From assembly GCA_016794985.1 (NCBI GenBank), contig JAEUIQ010000101.1, positions 47,013 to 111,012 on the forward strand: a stretch of 64,000 nucleotides of DNA, written 5' to 3'. The notes below the pieces were generated by a model, which did no database searches, had not been told where the DNA came from, and saw nothing but the letters and a program-made list of their open reading frames with translations. Made by a program: the position numbers and the translations under genes. This DNA is from Planctomycetaceae bacterium. Lineage in GTDB: Bacteria; Planctomycetota; Planctomycetia; Pirellulales; Pirellulaceae. Each line of letters starts with the position of its first letter. Within the stretch, counting starts at the first letter, position 1. This document shows, piece by piece, positions 8,883 through 21,200 of the stretch.

Positions 8883-11800
8883 CTACAAACCTAGCCGTCG
8901 CATCTGTTCCAGTTGCTGAGTTGCCTGGTCTGCAATGACGGTCGAATCGTTCTGCAACTGCGCTCTTGTTAGCCATGTCTTGGCTTGTCGCAGGTACTCC
9001 ATCCGAATCACTGGATCCGTTTGCTGATTCGCCGATCGCAGCAGCGACAGTCCCATCTCGAGTTGCGATTGCGCTTTCCATTCGATGGCCTGCTTCGACA
9101 ATTCGTTGCCATAGGCTCCGTTGGCAACCGCCGTGTAGTGCCGTTGAGCCGTCCGTTCATCGCCTCGAGTACGAGCTACAAGGGCCAACTCCATGAGCGA
9201 ACTCATTCCAATGGCGTCGGGCCGATTCGCAAGAGTCGATAAGATACGAGTTGCTCCTTCAAAGTCCTTGGTCAAGCGACGAGCCACACCGAGCAAGAAC
9301 TTGGCTTCGTTTTGCAATTTGTCGTCGATGGACTCGGGCAGATTTCCCTCTTCGATGGTTGCGATGCAATTGTTCAACCACGGTAAGGCGTCTGCGGCTT
9401 TGTCGACTTCAATCGCCGCACGACCGGCACTGAGACACGCTTGAAAATACATGTCGCGTTTCACGGTTTTCAACTTTTCGATTGCTGTCGTTGCCGACTG
9501 AAAGGCAGCCATCGCTTCCGGCATTTTGCCGGCTTTGAAATTGCACTGACCCACTAAAGCGTGGGCTTCCAATACGAGTGGTAACTCAGACTCATCGACT
9601 TTTGCACCGTCGATTATGGATTGGAATTTTTGTTTCGCCGAATCGAATTTCTGTAGATTGAGTTCCGACCAAGCCTCCATGTATATCGAGCTTCGTTGCA
9701 AGGACGGGTCGGTCGCAGCCGTCTTCGCCATTTGAAATCGTTCGGCAGCTCGCGCAAAGTCGCCCGCATGATAATCCGCTTCACCCAAATGAAACTGCGT
9801 ACGCCCCGCCCAGGAACTCTGTAGGTGTTGCGCCAGCAGTTGTTCCCAAGCCAACTTGGCTTCCGCAATTTTATTTTGCTCGCGTAGCGACCAACCTAAA
9901 AAGTAGAGAACATCATCGTGTCGCGGGTCCGCTTTCGCGACTTCGACTAAGGAGGCAAAACCTTCTGCCGCTTTCGCCCATTGCTTTTGTTCGAATGCTT
10001 CGTGAGCTAATTCATATCGCTCGTCAAGCGACTCGATGGTGGTGCCGGATGTCTCCGCTACTTCGGTTTGAGGTTCGGTGGCTTGCCACTTCGGATCAAT
10101 TTTCCTCAGCCAATCCGTCACTTGAACTCGATATTCGTGTTCCGCATGTTTGGCCAAGAAGTCTTCCCAAACTGCCTTGGCCTCGGTCGATTTACCTTGC
10201 TCCGACATCGCCAATCCGAGATTAACTTGGGCATCCGCGATCAAGCCTGCAACGAGTTTGCGCTCCGATTCGTCGATTGGGGTTGTCGTTGCAGCCAAAG
10301 TCAGCACGCGAGAGAAATCCGCTTCCGCACTCGCGAAGTTTTTCAACTGGAAGTTGGCTACGCCACGTTGCAGGGTTAAGGATATCGCCATCGCTCCGGC
10401 GAATTCTTTCTCATACGAATTGATCAGACGTACGATTTCAGCCGAATCGGATAAGCGGTTCAACAAACTCAAACCGGCTTCGATCGCCATTTTTTTGGTC
10501 TCGGGCTCTTTGGCGAGCGCTGTAGACTTTTCGTAGGCCTTGACCGCCGCCAATTCCTCCTTGTTCAACCTTAGAAACTCGCCGCGCACGAACCATCCTT
10601 CGGCTTGCGTTTCGATTGGCCAAGTCTTCAAGAGTGGTTCCGTCAATTCCTCCAAGGCTCTGGCGGGTGATTCCACGCTGGCCACACCGACCGCTCGTTT
10701 CATGGTCCACTCCGGTGCGGCGCTATCGCCGGGGAACTCCTTCAAAAGCTCACCAAATTTCGCGACCGCTTGAGCCAAGTCACCTGCTTGGAACAACGCC
10801 TTTGCTTGCCACAGTCGGACCTGTTTGCGACGTTCTAAAACTTCTCGCTGTTCATCTGTTAGAACGGCCGGATTCACCGGAAAATTGTCCGCCTTCAACA
10901 ACGGCGAAGACAATAACTCCTCGGCGGTCTTCACGGCTGCCTGCCAACGATCCTTCAAGTCAGGCGACGATGATTCGAACGTGATGCGAGAACTGGAGTG
11001 CCGCGTGCTGGCACCTTCTACTTGATAGGGCAACAAGCGAAACTTTGCCAAATCGGTCCATGGATGATTTGGCTGACCCGCGATGCTGGCCAGGGACTTG
11101 GCACCTTCCGCTTTCAACGATTGATCAGAAGATTGAAACTGGGCTAAGGCGATCAAGTAATCCAGTTCAGCGCGGTCGTTGGGAACGGCTCTCAGCCACG
11201 ATTCCCCTTGCTGACCAAGTGCCAAAATCAACGGCCAATCTTCGGCTTGTTCGGCAATCCGCATCCGCAAAAGCACGGCCATGCCCGCACCGCTGTCGGT
11301 GGCGAAATTCAATCGTGGTAGAGCAGCGTCCAGGACCTTGCCAGCCGATTCGAATTGGCGCAACGCGTACAACGACCGAGCCTGATTCAGCTGGGCCTGC
11401 CACGACAAACATGCCGTCGCGAGATCGACATCCGGCTGGGTCGGCCATTGGATTTTTTCGAATTGCAAGATCGCTTGCGAATGATCATCCAGCATGCGAA
11501 AGCACATTCCCAAGTTGAACGCCACGCGTGCCGCGTCGCTCACGGGAAATTCGCTTTGCATTTGAAGAAATCGATCGCGCGCGTCCACCAACCATTGTCG
11601 TCGTTCAACTTTTTCGGACTCAGTTGTCGGTGGGTTTTGATTCGCGACAAACCAGCGACTGAGATTGGCCTCGGCCATGGCGGACAAGCACTTACGGCGA
11701 ATTTCATCCGGCGCTTGAAGATCCTTATGTAATTCCCCCCACAGCTTGATGGCCATTTCCGCATTACCAGCCATCTCCGCAGTGACGGCCTCGTAATACA

Positions 11801-12551
11801 AATTGTTGTGCTTCCATTCGAGAGCGGTTGCCCGGTCGGCGGTTGCACGAAACTGGGCCCGCAATTGCTCCAATCGGACGTTGGCCGCTTGAGCGTCACC
11901 GGAGTTAGCCGCCTCACCGGTTCGACGCAGCTCCTGTTGCAACGCAATCATGTTGGTGTGGTAGTCCAGCGGTTGTAAGTATTCATCGGCTGGCTGCAAG
12001 CCGCGCAATTCGCGGCAGGTGGCTTCCGCCTGCGATAACCATTGTTGTTGACCGGCTGGCTCAAGTGACAAGAGCGCAAGTTGGTACGCGGCCTTGATCT
12101 GCGTCAAGAAAATCTTTGCCGCCATCTCGCGCCGACCGCTCCACAGACCAATCGGTTCGGAACTTTGTGTGTGATCAGCAAAGGTCGAAGCCGGTTGAGC
12201 GGCGCGCCAATCCTTGGCTGCATCCCAAGCAAGCTGAAAATGACCTGCACGTTCCGCACACGTCGCGATCAGAAAGTCGACGTCGTTGTTCTGCGCGAAT
12301 GTGGCGTTGTCTTTCCGCAGTTGTTGCAACACGATCAGGGCTTGGGTATGGTTCCCAGCCTGCATCAATTGTCGCGCCGCGGCCAAATCTGTGGATTCGT
12401 CCCAACGGCTCTCGCTGCCAGCCCATGTCGCAGGCGCGAGCCAATCGAAGGAAGTCAATGGAGAAATGAGCGCAGCGCTCGCACACAATAAGCCAGCGGC
12501 GCGAGGGCGGACAAATAGTTCGAGGATTGCTCGGGCAATGGACTTGGACAT
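8883..12551 (-). CDS. Large exported tetratricopeptide-repeat protein
   Basis: About 1222 residues. The N-terminus has a basic start followed by a hydrophobic stretch ending near ATWAG, which fits a signal peptide. The rest is almost entirely helical TPR-like repeats (many blocks such as ARSLYALRQFESAGKVLDAAL and AKALFQAGDLAQAVAKFGELLKEFPGDSAAPEW). This resembles the long periplasmic TPR scaffolds common in planctomycetes. No catalytic domain is visible. A TTG three codons upstream is an alternative start. It lies downstream of the oxoprolinase gene with a 161-base gap. Confidence 0.8.
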   Translation of the reverse strand: MSKSIARAILELFVRPRAAGLLCASAALISPLTSFDWLAPATWAGSESRWDESTDLAAARQLMQAGNHTQALIVLQQLRKDNATFAQNNDVDFLIATCAERAGHFQLAWDAAKDWRAAQPASTFADHTQSSEPIGLWSGRREMAAKIFLTQIKAAYQLALLSLEPAGQQQWLSQAEATCRELRGLQPADEYLQPLDYHTNMIALQQELRRTGEAANSGDAQAANVRLEQLRAQFRATADRATALEWKHNNLYYEAVTAEMAGNAEMAIKLWGELHKDLQAPDEIRRKCLSAMAEANLSRWFVANQNPPTTESEKVERRQWLVDARDRFLQMQSEFPVSDAARVAFNLGMCFRMLDDHSQAILQFEKIQWPTQPDVDLATACLSWQAQLNQARSLYALRQFESAGKVLDAALPRLNFATDSGAGMAVLLRMRIAEQAEDWPLILALGQQGESWLRAVPNDRAELDYLIALAQFQSSDQSLKAEGAKSLASIAGQPNHPWTDLAKFRLLPYQVEGASTRHSSSRITFESSSPDLKDRWQAAVKTAEELLSSPLLKADNFPVNPAVLTDEQREVLERRKQVRLWQAKALFQAGDLAQAVAKFGELLKEFPGDSAAPEWTMKRAVGVASVESPARALEELTEPLLKTWPIETQAEGWFVRGEFLRLNKEELAAVKAYEKSTALAKEPETKKMAIEAGLSLLNRLSDSAEIVRLINSYEKEFAGAMAISLTLQRGVANFQLKNFASAEADFSRVLTLAATTTPIDESERKLVAGLIADAQVNLGLAMSEQGKSTEAKAVWEDFLAKHAEHEYRVQVTDWLRKIDPKWQATEPQTEVAETSGTTIESLDERYELAHEAFEQKQWAKAAEGFASLVEVAKADPRHDDVLYFLGWSLREQNKIAEAKLAWEQLLAQHLQSSWAGRTQFHLGEADYHAGDFARAAERFQMAKTAATDPSLQRSSIYMEAWSELNLQKFDSAKQKFQSIIDGAKVDESELPLVLEAHALVGQCNFKAGKMPEAMAAFQSATTAIEKLKTVKRDMYFQACLSAGRAAIEVDKAADALPWLNNCIATIEEGNLPESIDDKLQNEAKFLLGVARRLTKDFEGATRILSTLANRPDAIGMSSLMELALVARTRGDERTAQRHYTAVANGAYGNELSKQAIEWKAQSQLEMGLSLLRSANQQTDPVIRMEYLRQAKTWLTRAQLQNDSTVIADQATQQLEQMRRLGL

Positions 12552-12712
12552 GGGATTCAACCGAACGAATTCGGCTCCTAAGGGACTTTAACGCTCTGCG
12601 ATAGTTTATCAAACCGATTCTGTTTGAGTCGATCAAAAGTTGGGGATTTTTCCCTCGACTGCCAACGGATCGTGGATTTCTTGGCATTGGCAGCAATGCT
12701 TTCCTAGCCAAA

Positions 12713-15700
12713 CTAAGTTTCCCGATCGGCAAAGTTGGGGGAACGTTGGCCCCAACCGCCACCACCCGGGGTTTGAATTTCGACAATATCGCCAGCCGCA
12801 ACTTGCAACTGGCAACTGCTATCCAATTCGATCGGTTCGCGGCCCGGCCGCAACCACAAGTTTACGCCTCGAAGTCCTGGTTCACCTCCGGCCATGCCAT
12901 ACGGAGGCGCGACCAGCGATGAACGTCGATTGGTCACAAGGGACACTTCAACTGGTTCGAGAAACTGGAACCTTCGCACCATGCCGTCACCACCGCGATG
13001 TTGGCCATCACCACCACTACCAGGGCGCCGCCGAAATTCGAGCAAGCGAACAGGATATCGTACTTCCAAGATCTCCGGGTCGGTCAACCGCGTATTGGTC
13101 ATGTGCGAATGAACCGCTGAAGCCCCCTCACCAAACGGGGTCGCGCCGCAGCCTCCACCCATCGTTTCGTAGAAACCAAACTTTGCGTTGCCAAAGAGAA
13201 AGTTGTTCATCGTCCCTTGACTTGCCGCGGCGGCCTGCAAGGCACCGAATACCACATCCACAATCCGTTGCGACGTTTCTACGTTTCCACCGCCGACCGC
13301 TGGTAAATCCCGATCACTCACGCCTCGCAACGAACTTGACGTGTTCTCGGCCAAAGGATTCAAGAAACACGAAGGAATTCGAATATCGATCGGTCGGAGC
13401 ACGCCTTGGTTCAACGGGATTGGCGCTCCGATCAAGACTCGCAAGCAATACAGAATTGCCGATTGCACAATCGCAGGATTCGTATTGAAGTTATTCGAGC
13501 AGGTAGGGTCGGTGCCGGAAAAATCAAACGTCAGGCCCTGTGTGGATATCGTCGCAGTCAGCCGAATGGTCAGCCCACAATCCAAGCGATCTTCAAATTT
13601 GAATTGACCCGGTGTCAGTCGGCTCAGGAGGGCCAGCGTGTGCTCCGCTGCCGAATCTTGCACATGCCGGGCGTAAGCGGACACACGCTGCCAGCCCCAT
13701 TCGAATAGGAATTGCTGCAAACGAGTTCGCCCCAATGCGTTCGCTGCGACTTGAGCTTGAATGTCTGCCAAGTTCGTCTCGGGGCTCCGACTCGGATACC
13801 GCGAATTCCTCAACGTCTCGGCCAGTTCCGGATTGAGTTCTCCCGTCGCCGTTGTCCAATTCAAATTGCGTAGGACGACGCCCTCTTCTTCCAAACACCG
13901 CGCGAACGGTGGCATCGATCCCGGAGTGATGCCGCCGATTTCCGCGTGATGGGCTCGACTCGCCACCCAAAACACGGGCTTTCGCCACGGAACATCTGCA
14001 TCGAATTCGAAGTGGCTTGTTTCCAAGTTGGCGGCGAAAACAGGCGTCACCACGGTCACATCCGGTAGATGCGATCCGCCTTGAAACGGATCGTTCGTTA
14101 CAAAGACATCTGTGGCAGAAAAAGGACCACCGCGTCGCAAGATACCTTTGACCGTGTCGCTCATTGCGCCCAAATGGACTGGAATATGGGGCGCGTTCAC
14201 CAATAGATTTCCATCTTGATCGAAGACGGCGCAACTAAAATCCAAGCGTTCTTTGACGTTGACGCTGGTGCAAGTTGCCTGCAACATTAGCCCCATTTGA
14301 GTCGCGATCTCGGTCAGACGATGGCAATACAGCTCCAGCGAAACGGGATCTCGTTCCGTGTTGGCCATCAGGCGGGGCACTATTTGAATATCCGCTGCAT
14401 TCATGGAGCTAACTGAGTTCAGTTTTTCCGATACGCTCTTCTTGTGCGGCACGGGGATTGTTCCGATTGACTCGCAACGACGAAGGCGAATCACGCCGGA
14501 AGTATTACGCTCGGCAGACCAGCCTGGTTCAAGCCAAATCGTTGAATTGGGAATATCGATCATCTGTGGCCCTTGGCCCAGTGAATCGATCTCGCCATCA
14601 AACGCATCCACGGGCGCGGCTGAATTGCTAGTCTCCGAGACCACCACTTCAACTTCGAGCGTTGCCAGTTGCAGCGGTCTTTCCCAACGCACGCCGAATC
14701 GTGTTGCAAACTCCGCCCAAAATTGACGTTGAAGTTCGGCCGCAGTGATGACTCGGTCTAATGGAAGTTCCATTACTAAAGATTGGTCGGTCCCCGACAC
14801 TTGCACAGCGAGTCGACTCCGCGTTGTAACCGAACCAGGCTCCGCCGACGGCAATCGGCTCAGGGCTTGAAGTCGGAGCTCACCAAGTTCTCTGCTTTGT
14901 ATTCTTTCGAGCTGCGCGTCATCCACGGGCCCGGACAACTGCTTCTGGGCAATACGACGAACGTCCGAATGCCCAATCCCATAGGCACTTAACAATGCGG
15001 CATCGGGATGGACCAGGACCGTTTCGATCCCGAGCTGTTGGGCCACACCACAGACGTGCTGAGCCGCCGCGCCGCCGAACGCCACCATTGGATATTCACG
15101 CGGGTCCATTCCTTGCCGAGTAGAGACAGCCGCGATCGCGCTCGCAATGTGCGAGTTCGCAATCTGAATGAACGCCAACGCCAATTCTTTTGCCGAATAG
15201 TCCTTGCCGGTCGCTTTCAGGATATCGCTTGCCATCAAAGACAACGAATCGGCGATCGCGGATCGCTGCAGAGGCACCGGAAATAGTTCGGGACGAATCC
15301 TCCCCAACCAAACATTCATGTCGGTAATGGTTAATGGTCCGCCACGGCCATAACAGGCCGGGCCAGGATCCGCGCCGGCACTCTGCGGGCCAACCAAAAG
15401 GCGCTGACCGTCAAACGAACAAATGCTGCCGCCTCCCGCCGCCACGGTTTCAATTGCCAAAGTGGGCGTTTGCAAAACAACACCGGCTTTGCGAGTTTCG
15501 CTTTGCAATGCAACACTGCCGTCCAATCGCGCGACGTCCGTGCTGGTGCCGCCCATGTCGAAGCCGATGGCCCGCTGGTGACCAGCTTGTTGGGCCACCG
15601 TTGTAAAACCTACAACACCACCGGCTGGACCGCTGAGGACACTGTCCTTCCCAGAAAATTGCGAGGCCGGAACCAAGCCGCCGCTGCTGGTCATCATCAG

Positions 15701-16672
15701 GAGTCGCCCGTGTGAGCCTAGTGCCGTTTCGATTTCCGCCACGTAATCCCGGAGTATGGGATTCAAATACGCATCAAGCACGGTAGTGCTAGCGCGAGGC
15801 ACAAACCGAATTAGCGGAGAACAAACATGCGACAAACTCACATTGCGAAACTTGAAGCCGCGGGCTAATTCTGCCAGCTCCAACTCATGTTGTGGATTTT
15901 GATATCCATGCAATAAACAAATGGCCAAGGACTCGATGCCCTGTTGTTTCAATGATTCCAACTGATGACGAACCGATTCGACTTCTAGAGGTTCGATGAT
16001 CGCTCCATCGGCGGACATGCGCGCTTCGACTTCGATCGCCGTGGCATAGAGTTGCTTTTCCTTCCGTACGGTCAAGGCAAACAAGTCCGGACGTTGCTGA
16101 TCGCCGATCTCGAGCGAGTCTCCAAATCCGCGGGTGGTCACAAAAGCTGTCCGCGCTCCACTGCGTGTCAACAGGGCGTTGGTTCCGCGAGTCGTCCCCA
16201 AGCGAAGTTCGATCGGAGGTAGCGCTTCCTCAGCGCCAATTCCGAGAACCAAACGGATGGCGAGTAGGGGAGCTAATTGATTCGAGGAGAACTCGGCGGT
16301 TATTTCGTCAGGCAATACCGGCCAAGGGTTGGAGTGTGAAGCATCGCCGGTGGGGACGAGGTCCTTCAATTGGACGCTCTCGCTTGCGGCCGAGTACGCC
16401 ATGACCGTTCCGCTGGCTCGCGTTGATCCGTCCGGCTGCAAGAAACTACAGGTGAAGTTGTTTAACACTTTGTCGGCTAATGGCGTCGAAGTCTCCACCC
16501 GCCATAGCCCAGGTGCTTGATCGCGAATCAAGCGACAGCGGAGTCGCGAAGAGCTCAGTACCTTTACGCGCGACCAATGCCCTTGGGGCGAAATCCCGAT
16601 ACAGTCGGTGAACGTACCGCCAACATCGATCCAAAACTTCCATAGCGACTGTTTCGGCCCACTCTCCCGCAT
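12713..16672 (-). CDS. 5-oxoprolinase / hydantoinase A-B fusion protein
   Basis: About 1319 residues. The N-terminal half is a HyuA-type ATPase (FWIDVGGTFTDC near the start, later GFDMGGTSTDVAR and GAADPGPACYGRGGPLTITD-like). The C-terminal half, from about residue 780, is HyuB-type (VKERLDFSCAVFD, VNAPHIPVHLGAM, FVTNDPFQGGSHLPD, and a final PGGGGWG). The single-chain arrangement matches eukaryote-like 5-oxoprolinase, which opens 5-oxo-L-proline to glutamate using ATP; hydantoin or acetophenone-type substrates are possible. I chose the ATG at 16672, with a GGGAG site upstream, over 16732. Confidence 0.85.
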   Translation of the reverse strand: MRESGPKQSLWKFWIDVGGTFTDCIGISPQGHWSRVKVLSSSRLRCRLIRDQAPGLWRVETSTPLADKVLNNFTCSFLQPDGSTRASGTVMAYSAASESVQLKDLVPTGDASHSNPWPVLPDEITAEFSSNQLAPLLAIRLVLGIGAEEALPPIELRLGTTRGTNALLTRSGARTAFVTTRGFGDSLEIGDQQRPDLFALTVRKEKQLYATAIEVEARMSADGAIIEPLEVESVRHQLESLKQQGIESLAICLLHGYQNPQHELELAELARGFKFRNVSLSHVCSPLIRFVPRASTTVLDAYLNPILRDYVAEIETALGSHGRLLMMTSSGGLVPASQFSGKDSVLSGPAGGVVGFTTVAQQAGHQRAIGFDMGGTSTDVARLDGSVALQSETRKAGVVLQTPTLAIETVAAGGGSICSFDGQRLLVGPQSAGADPGPACYGRGGPLTITDMNVWLGRIRPELFPVPLQRSAIADSLSLMASDILKATGKDYSAKELALAFIQIANSHIASAIAAVSTRQGMDPREYPMVAFGGAAAQHVCGVAQQLGIETVLVHPDAALLSAYGIGHSDVRRIAQKQLSGPVDDAQLERIQSRELGELRLQALSRLPSAEPGSVTTRSRLAVQVSGTDQSLVMELPLDRVITAAELQRQFWAEFATRFGVRWERPLQLATLEVEVVVSETSNSAAPVDAFDGEIDSLGQGPQMIDIPNSTIWLEPGWSAERNTSGVIRLRRCESIGTIPVPHKKSVSEKLNSVSSMNAADIQIVPRLMANTERDPVSLELYCHRLTEIATQMGLMLQATCTSVNVKERLDFSCAVFDQDGNLLVNAPHIPVHLGAMSDTVKGILRRGGPFSATDVFVTNDPFQGGSHLPDVTVVTPVFAANLETSHFEFDADVPWRKPVFWVASRAHHAEIGGITPGSMPPFARCLEEEGVVLRNLNWTTATGELNPELAETLRNSRYPSRSPETNLADIQAQVAANALGRTRLQQFLFEWGWQRVSAYARHVQDSAAEHTLALLSRLTPGQFKFEDRLDCGLTIRLTATISTQGLTFDFSGTDPTCSNNFNTNPAIVQSAILYCLRVLIGAPIPLNQGVLRPIDIRIPSCFLNPLAENTSSSLRGVSDRDLPAVGGGNVETSQRIVDVVFGALQAAAASQGTMNNFLFGNAKFGFYETMGGGCGATPFGEGASAVHSHMTNTRLTDPEILEVRYPVRLLEFRRRPGSGGDGQHRGGDGMVRRFQFLEPVEVSLVTNRRSSLVAPPYGMAGGEPGLRGVNLWLRPGREPIELDSSCQLQVAAGDIVEIQTPGGGGWGQRSPNFADRET

Positions 16673-17272
16673 TGGTTTACTGTCTCCCAGGCCAGATTTT
16701 CCACCTAATCCAAACAGACTCGTGTTTTCCACTGTTTGCCCCAGGCAAAATCATTCGAGCGTAATTCTCGGCCCTGCCAAGCCGACCTGCATTCAGTCGC
16801 GAAAACGTTCCGAGCATCGACCAGAACGGGGACAACTCGCTTGGATTGAGCGTATCGTAGAAACCCGCCCACCCCAATCGGGCAGCAGTCGAAGAAGTGA
16901 ATGGTTCTTGGGAAGTATCCGGGGATCTCGGACACATGGTCGATCGACTTGTGCTGAAGTTGTGTCCCGCTTGGCTCGGGGCTGCTGTTCCGGTGCTCGC
17001 GGTACAAACCGCGTCCAGCGACTGGAAGCCGGCCCAGGCGGTTCGGCCAGCCGCCCGCGACTGGCACGGTAGTTGCACTCAGCCGAGTCTGACGCAGCGA
17101 CTGACAATTTTGCTGTCGGCCAGGTGTGATTTGGCCGTCCGGCAGTTTTCCTGTCCGGCGGGTTGGAGAGGTCCTCGGGGCCTGCGGCCAAAAAACGGGC
17201 CTAGTCGGTTGCGTCGAGTTCGTGCGTCGATAATTTTTGACCACTCAAGGCGTTTTGAGGAGGATTTTGAAC
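16673..17272. other. Divergent regulatory region upstream of groEL2
   Basis: 600 bases between the minus-strand oxoprolinase gene and groEL2. It holds a consensus sigma-54-type promoter at 17061-17077. The roughly 390 bases upstream of that could hold activator (enhancer) sites, but I could not identify one with confidence. Long open frames here show no protein features and are read as chance. Confidence 0.6.
17061..17077 (+). promoter_or_regulatory. Sigma-54 (RpoN)-type promoter for groEL2
   Basis: CTGGCACGGTAGTTGCA matches the sigma-54 consensus (TGGCACG-N4-TTGCA) at every conserved base, with GG at 17063-17064 and GC at 17075-17076, 10 bases apart. The predicted transcript starts near 17088, about 185 bases before groEL2. 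Together with the site at 97-113, both groE loci in the window carry this element. Confidence 0.82.
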
Positions 17273-18964
<1,692 letters not shown>

Positions 18965-19073
18965 TGAATTGATACCAGCGGATGTCGGTGATGTCCGCGG
19001 GATTTGTTTGGCGAGAGCCAAGTAGCGAACATTTTTTACCAAGTTTAATTTTTAACGGAAGAAGAGATTGGAA

Positions 19074-19385
19074 ATGGCAAAGATGGCAAAAACCACTGTG
19101 AACATTCGCCCTTTGGATGATCGCGTCGTCGTTGAAGTTTCCGCTGCCGAGCAAATGACGGCAGGCGGCATTGTGCTACCTGATAACGCGAAGGAAAAGC
19201 CACAGCGCGGTCGCGTGATCGCAGTCGGTCCAGGCAAATTATTGGACTCGGGCGAGCGTGGGCCTTTGAGTGTGGCAGTCGGCGATGAAGTGATTTTCGG
19301 CAAGTACGGCGGGACCGAAATTGAAGTCGATGGCGAAGAAGTCAAGATTTTGCGCGAAAGCGATATCTTGGCAAAGGTCTGCTAA
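19074..19385 (+). CDS. groES: Co-chaperonin GroES (copy 2)
   Basis: A 103-residue GroES starting MAKMAKTTVNIRPLDDRVVVE. It has the mobile loop QMTAGGIVLPDNAKEKPQRG and the C-terminal VKILRESDILAKV. I chose the ATG at 19074, with GGAAGAAGAG upstream, over the TTG at 19068. It sits between groEL2 and groEL3, so its main partner cannot be told from order alone. Its mobile loop (GGIVLP) differs from copy 1 (GGILLP) by one residue in the GroEL-contact tripeptide, which is the standard bacterial IVL in this copy. Confidence 0.97.
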   Translation: MAKMAKTTVNIRPLDDRVVVEVSAAEQMTAGGIVLPDNAKEKPQRGRVIAVGPGKLLDSGERGPLSVAVGDEVIFGKYGGTEIEVDGEEVKILRESDILAKVC

Positions 19386-19449
19386 GCGTGACCGCCAAGT
19401 TGGCGAGTGATAAATTCAAGTGAGCTACAAGACTTAGAGGAGTCTGGCA

Positions 19450-21069
19450 ATGGCAAAACAATTGTTGTTTGATGACAAGGCTCGGCAACGCATGTTGCGG
19501 GGCATTGAAAAATTAGCGGATGCGGTTGCTGTCACGATGGGACCAACTGGACGCAATGTGATCGTGCAGAAGTCTTATGGTGGCCCGACCGTGACGAAAG
19601 ACGGCGTGACGGTTGCCAAAGAGATTGAACTGGAAGATCGCTTTGAAAACATGGGTGCGAAGTTGGTCGTCGAAGTTGCTCAGAAGACTTCGGATTTGGC
19701 TGGCGATGGCACCACGACTGCGACGGTGCTTGCCCGAGCGATTTACAAGGAAGGTTTGAAGTCGGTCGTGGCCGGTTCGAACCCCACCGCAATTCGGCGT
19801 GGCATGGAACGTGCGGTCAAGGCGGCTGTCGAACATTTGGAATCGATCGCTCGACCGGTAAGTGAGAAAGCCGAAGTCGCCCACGTGGGTGCGATTAGTG
19901 CGAATAATGATCGCGCGATCGGCGAACTGTTGGCAGATGCGTTGCATCGTGTTGGCCAAGATGGTGTGATCACGGTTGAAGAAGGCAAGTCCACGGAAAC
20001 GAAAGTGGATTACGTCGACGGGATGCAGTTTGACAAAGGCTACATCTCGCCGTACTTCATTACCGATCCAGGCACGATGGAATGCGTGTTTGAGAACGCC
20101 ATGATTCTGCTTTATGAGAAGAAGATCAGCAACATTCGGGACTTGGTTCCGTTGTTGGAGAAGTCGAATCAGACCGGTCGTCCTTTGTTGATCGTCGCCG
20201 AAGATGTCGATGCCGAGGCCTTGACGTTGTTGGTCGTCAATAAATTGCGCGGTGTTCTGAATGTTTGTGCGGTGAAGGCTCCTGGCTTTGGCGATCGACG
20301 CAAGGCCATGTTGGGCGATATTGCAACCCTAACGGGTGGCACTTTCATCAGCGAAGATTTGGGAATTCAGTTGGAGAGTTTGGACTTGAGCCACTTGGGA
20401 ACTGCCAAGAAGGTGGTGGTTGACAAGAATGGCACAACCATCGTCGAAGGTGGTGGCGAACGAAAGGACGTCGATCATCGGATTGCCCAAATTCGCGCTC
20501 AGATCGAACAAAGCGATAGCGAGTACGATCGCGAGAAGTTGCAGGAGCGTTTGGCGAAGTTGGCTGGTGGTGTGGCCATCGTTTCGGTGGGTGCCGAAAC
20601 GGAAGTTGAAATGAAGCAGAAGAAGGCTCGCGTCGAAGACGCTTTGCACGCGACTCGCGCGGCTGTCGAGGAAGGGATTCTTCCTGGCGGTGGCGTCGCC
20701 TTATTGCGCTGCAAAGATGCGGTTGAAAAGATTCGCGGTGCCGCCCGCGGTGACGAAAAGATTGGTGTCGACATCATTTTAGGTGTGTTGGATGCCCCAA
20801 TTCGTCAAATCGCAGCCAACGCTGGAATTGATGGGGCGGTGGTCGCCGACGAATTGTCGGAAAAGGAAGTTAACGTGGGCTACGATGCGAATGCCGGACG
20901 TTATGTCGACATGTTCAAAGCTGGTGTGATTGATCCGAAGAAGGTTGTGAAGACCGCTTTGATCAATGCTTCCAGCATTGCAGGATTGTTGCTGACCACG
21001 GATGCTTTGGTTTCGAACTTTGACGACGATGACAAAGGTCGTCGCAAAGTTGAAGGCGCGATTTCGTAG
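19450..21069 (+). CDS. groEL: Chaperonin GroEL (copy 3)
   Basis: A 539-residue chaperonin with AGGAG upstream of its ATG. GDGTTT is present, the apical face keeps both tyrosines (KGYISPYF), and PGGGVALLRCKD is present. One change in a strongly conserved apical block is EDVDAEALTLLVVN, where most GroELs have EDV(D/E)GEALATLVVN. The C-terminus ends FDDDDKGRRKVEGAIS, with no GGM tail. It is directly downstream of groES2 (64 bases) and closed by an intrinsic terminator. Confidence 0.96.
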   Translation: MAKQLLFDDKARQRMLRGIEKLADAVAVTMGPTGRNVIVQKSYGGPTVTKDGVTVAKEIELEDRFENMGAKLVVEVAQKTSDLAGDGTTTATVLARAIYKEGLKSVVAGSNPTAIRRGMERAVKAAVEHLESIARPVSEKAEVAHVGAISANNDRAIGELLADALHRVGQDGVITVEEGKSTETKVDYVDGMQFDKGYISPYFITDPGTMECVFENAMILLYEKKISNIRDLVPLLEKSNQTGRPLLIVAEDVDAEALTLLVVNKLRGVLNVCAVKAPGFGDRRKAMLGDIATLTGGTFISEDLGIQLESLDLSHLGTAKKVVVDKNGTTIVEGGGERKDVDHRIAQIRAQIEQSDSEYDREKLQERLAKLAGGVAIVSVGAETEVEMKQKKARVEDALHATRAAVEEGILPGGGVALLRCKDAVEKIRGAARGDEKIGVDIILGVLDAPIRQIAANAGIDGAVVADELSEKEVNVGYDANAGRYVDMFKAGVIDPKKVVKTALINASSIAGLLLTTDALVSNFDDDDKGRRKVEGAIS

Positions 21070-21150
21070 TTTGCCATCGACCGAGTGTTCCTCAAGAGCG
21101 TTCGGCTGGGTTAGAACTTGCGAAATAAGGAACGATTCGTTCATCGAAAA

Positions 21151-21185
21151 AGAGCCAATTGCGGTCTGCATTTGGCTCTTTTTTT
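21151..21185 (+). terminator. Intrinsic terminator between groEL3 and dnaJ
   Basis: AGAGCCAA (21151-21158) pairs with TTGGCTCT (21172-21179), and a run of seven T ends at 21185. The dnaJ start codon follows only about 15-21 bases later, so dnaJ has no room for its own promoter after this hairpin. It may act as a partial terminator or attenuator. Confidence 0.85.
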
Positions 21186-21200
21186 CAGTACAGGAAGTGG

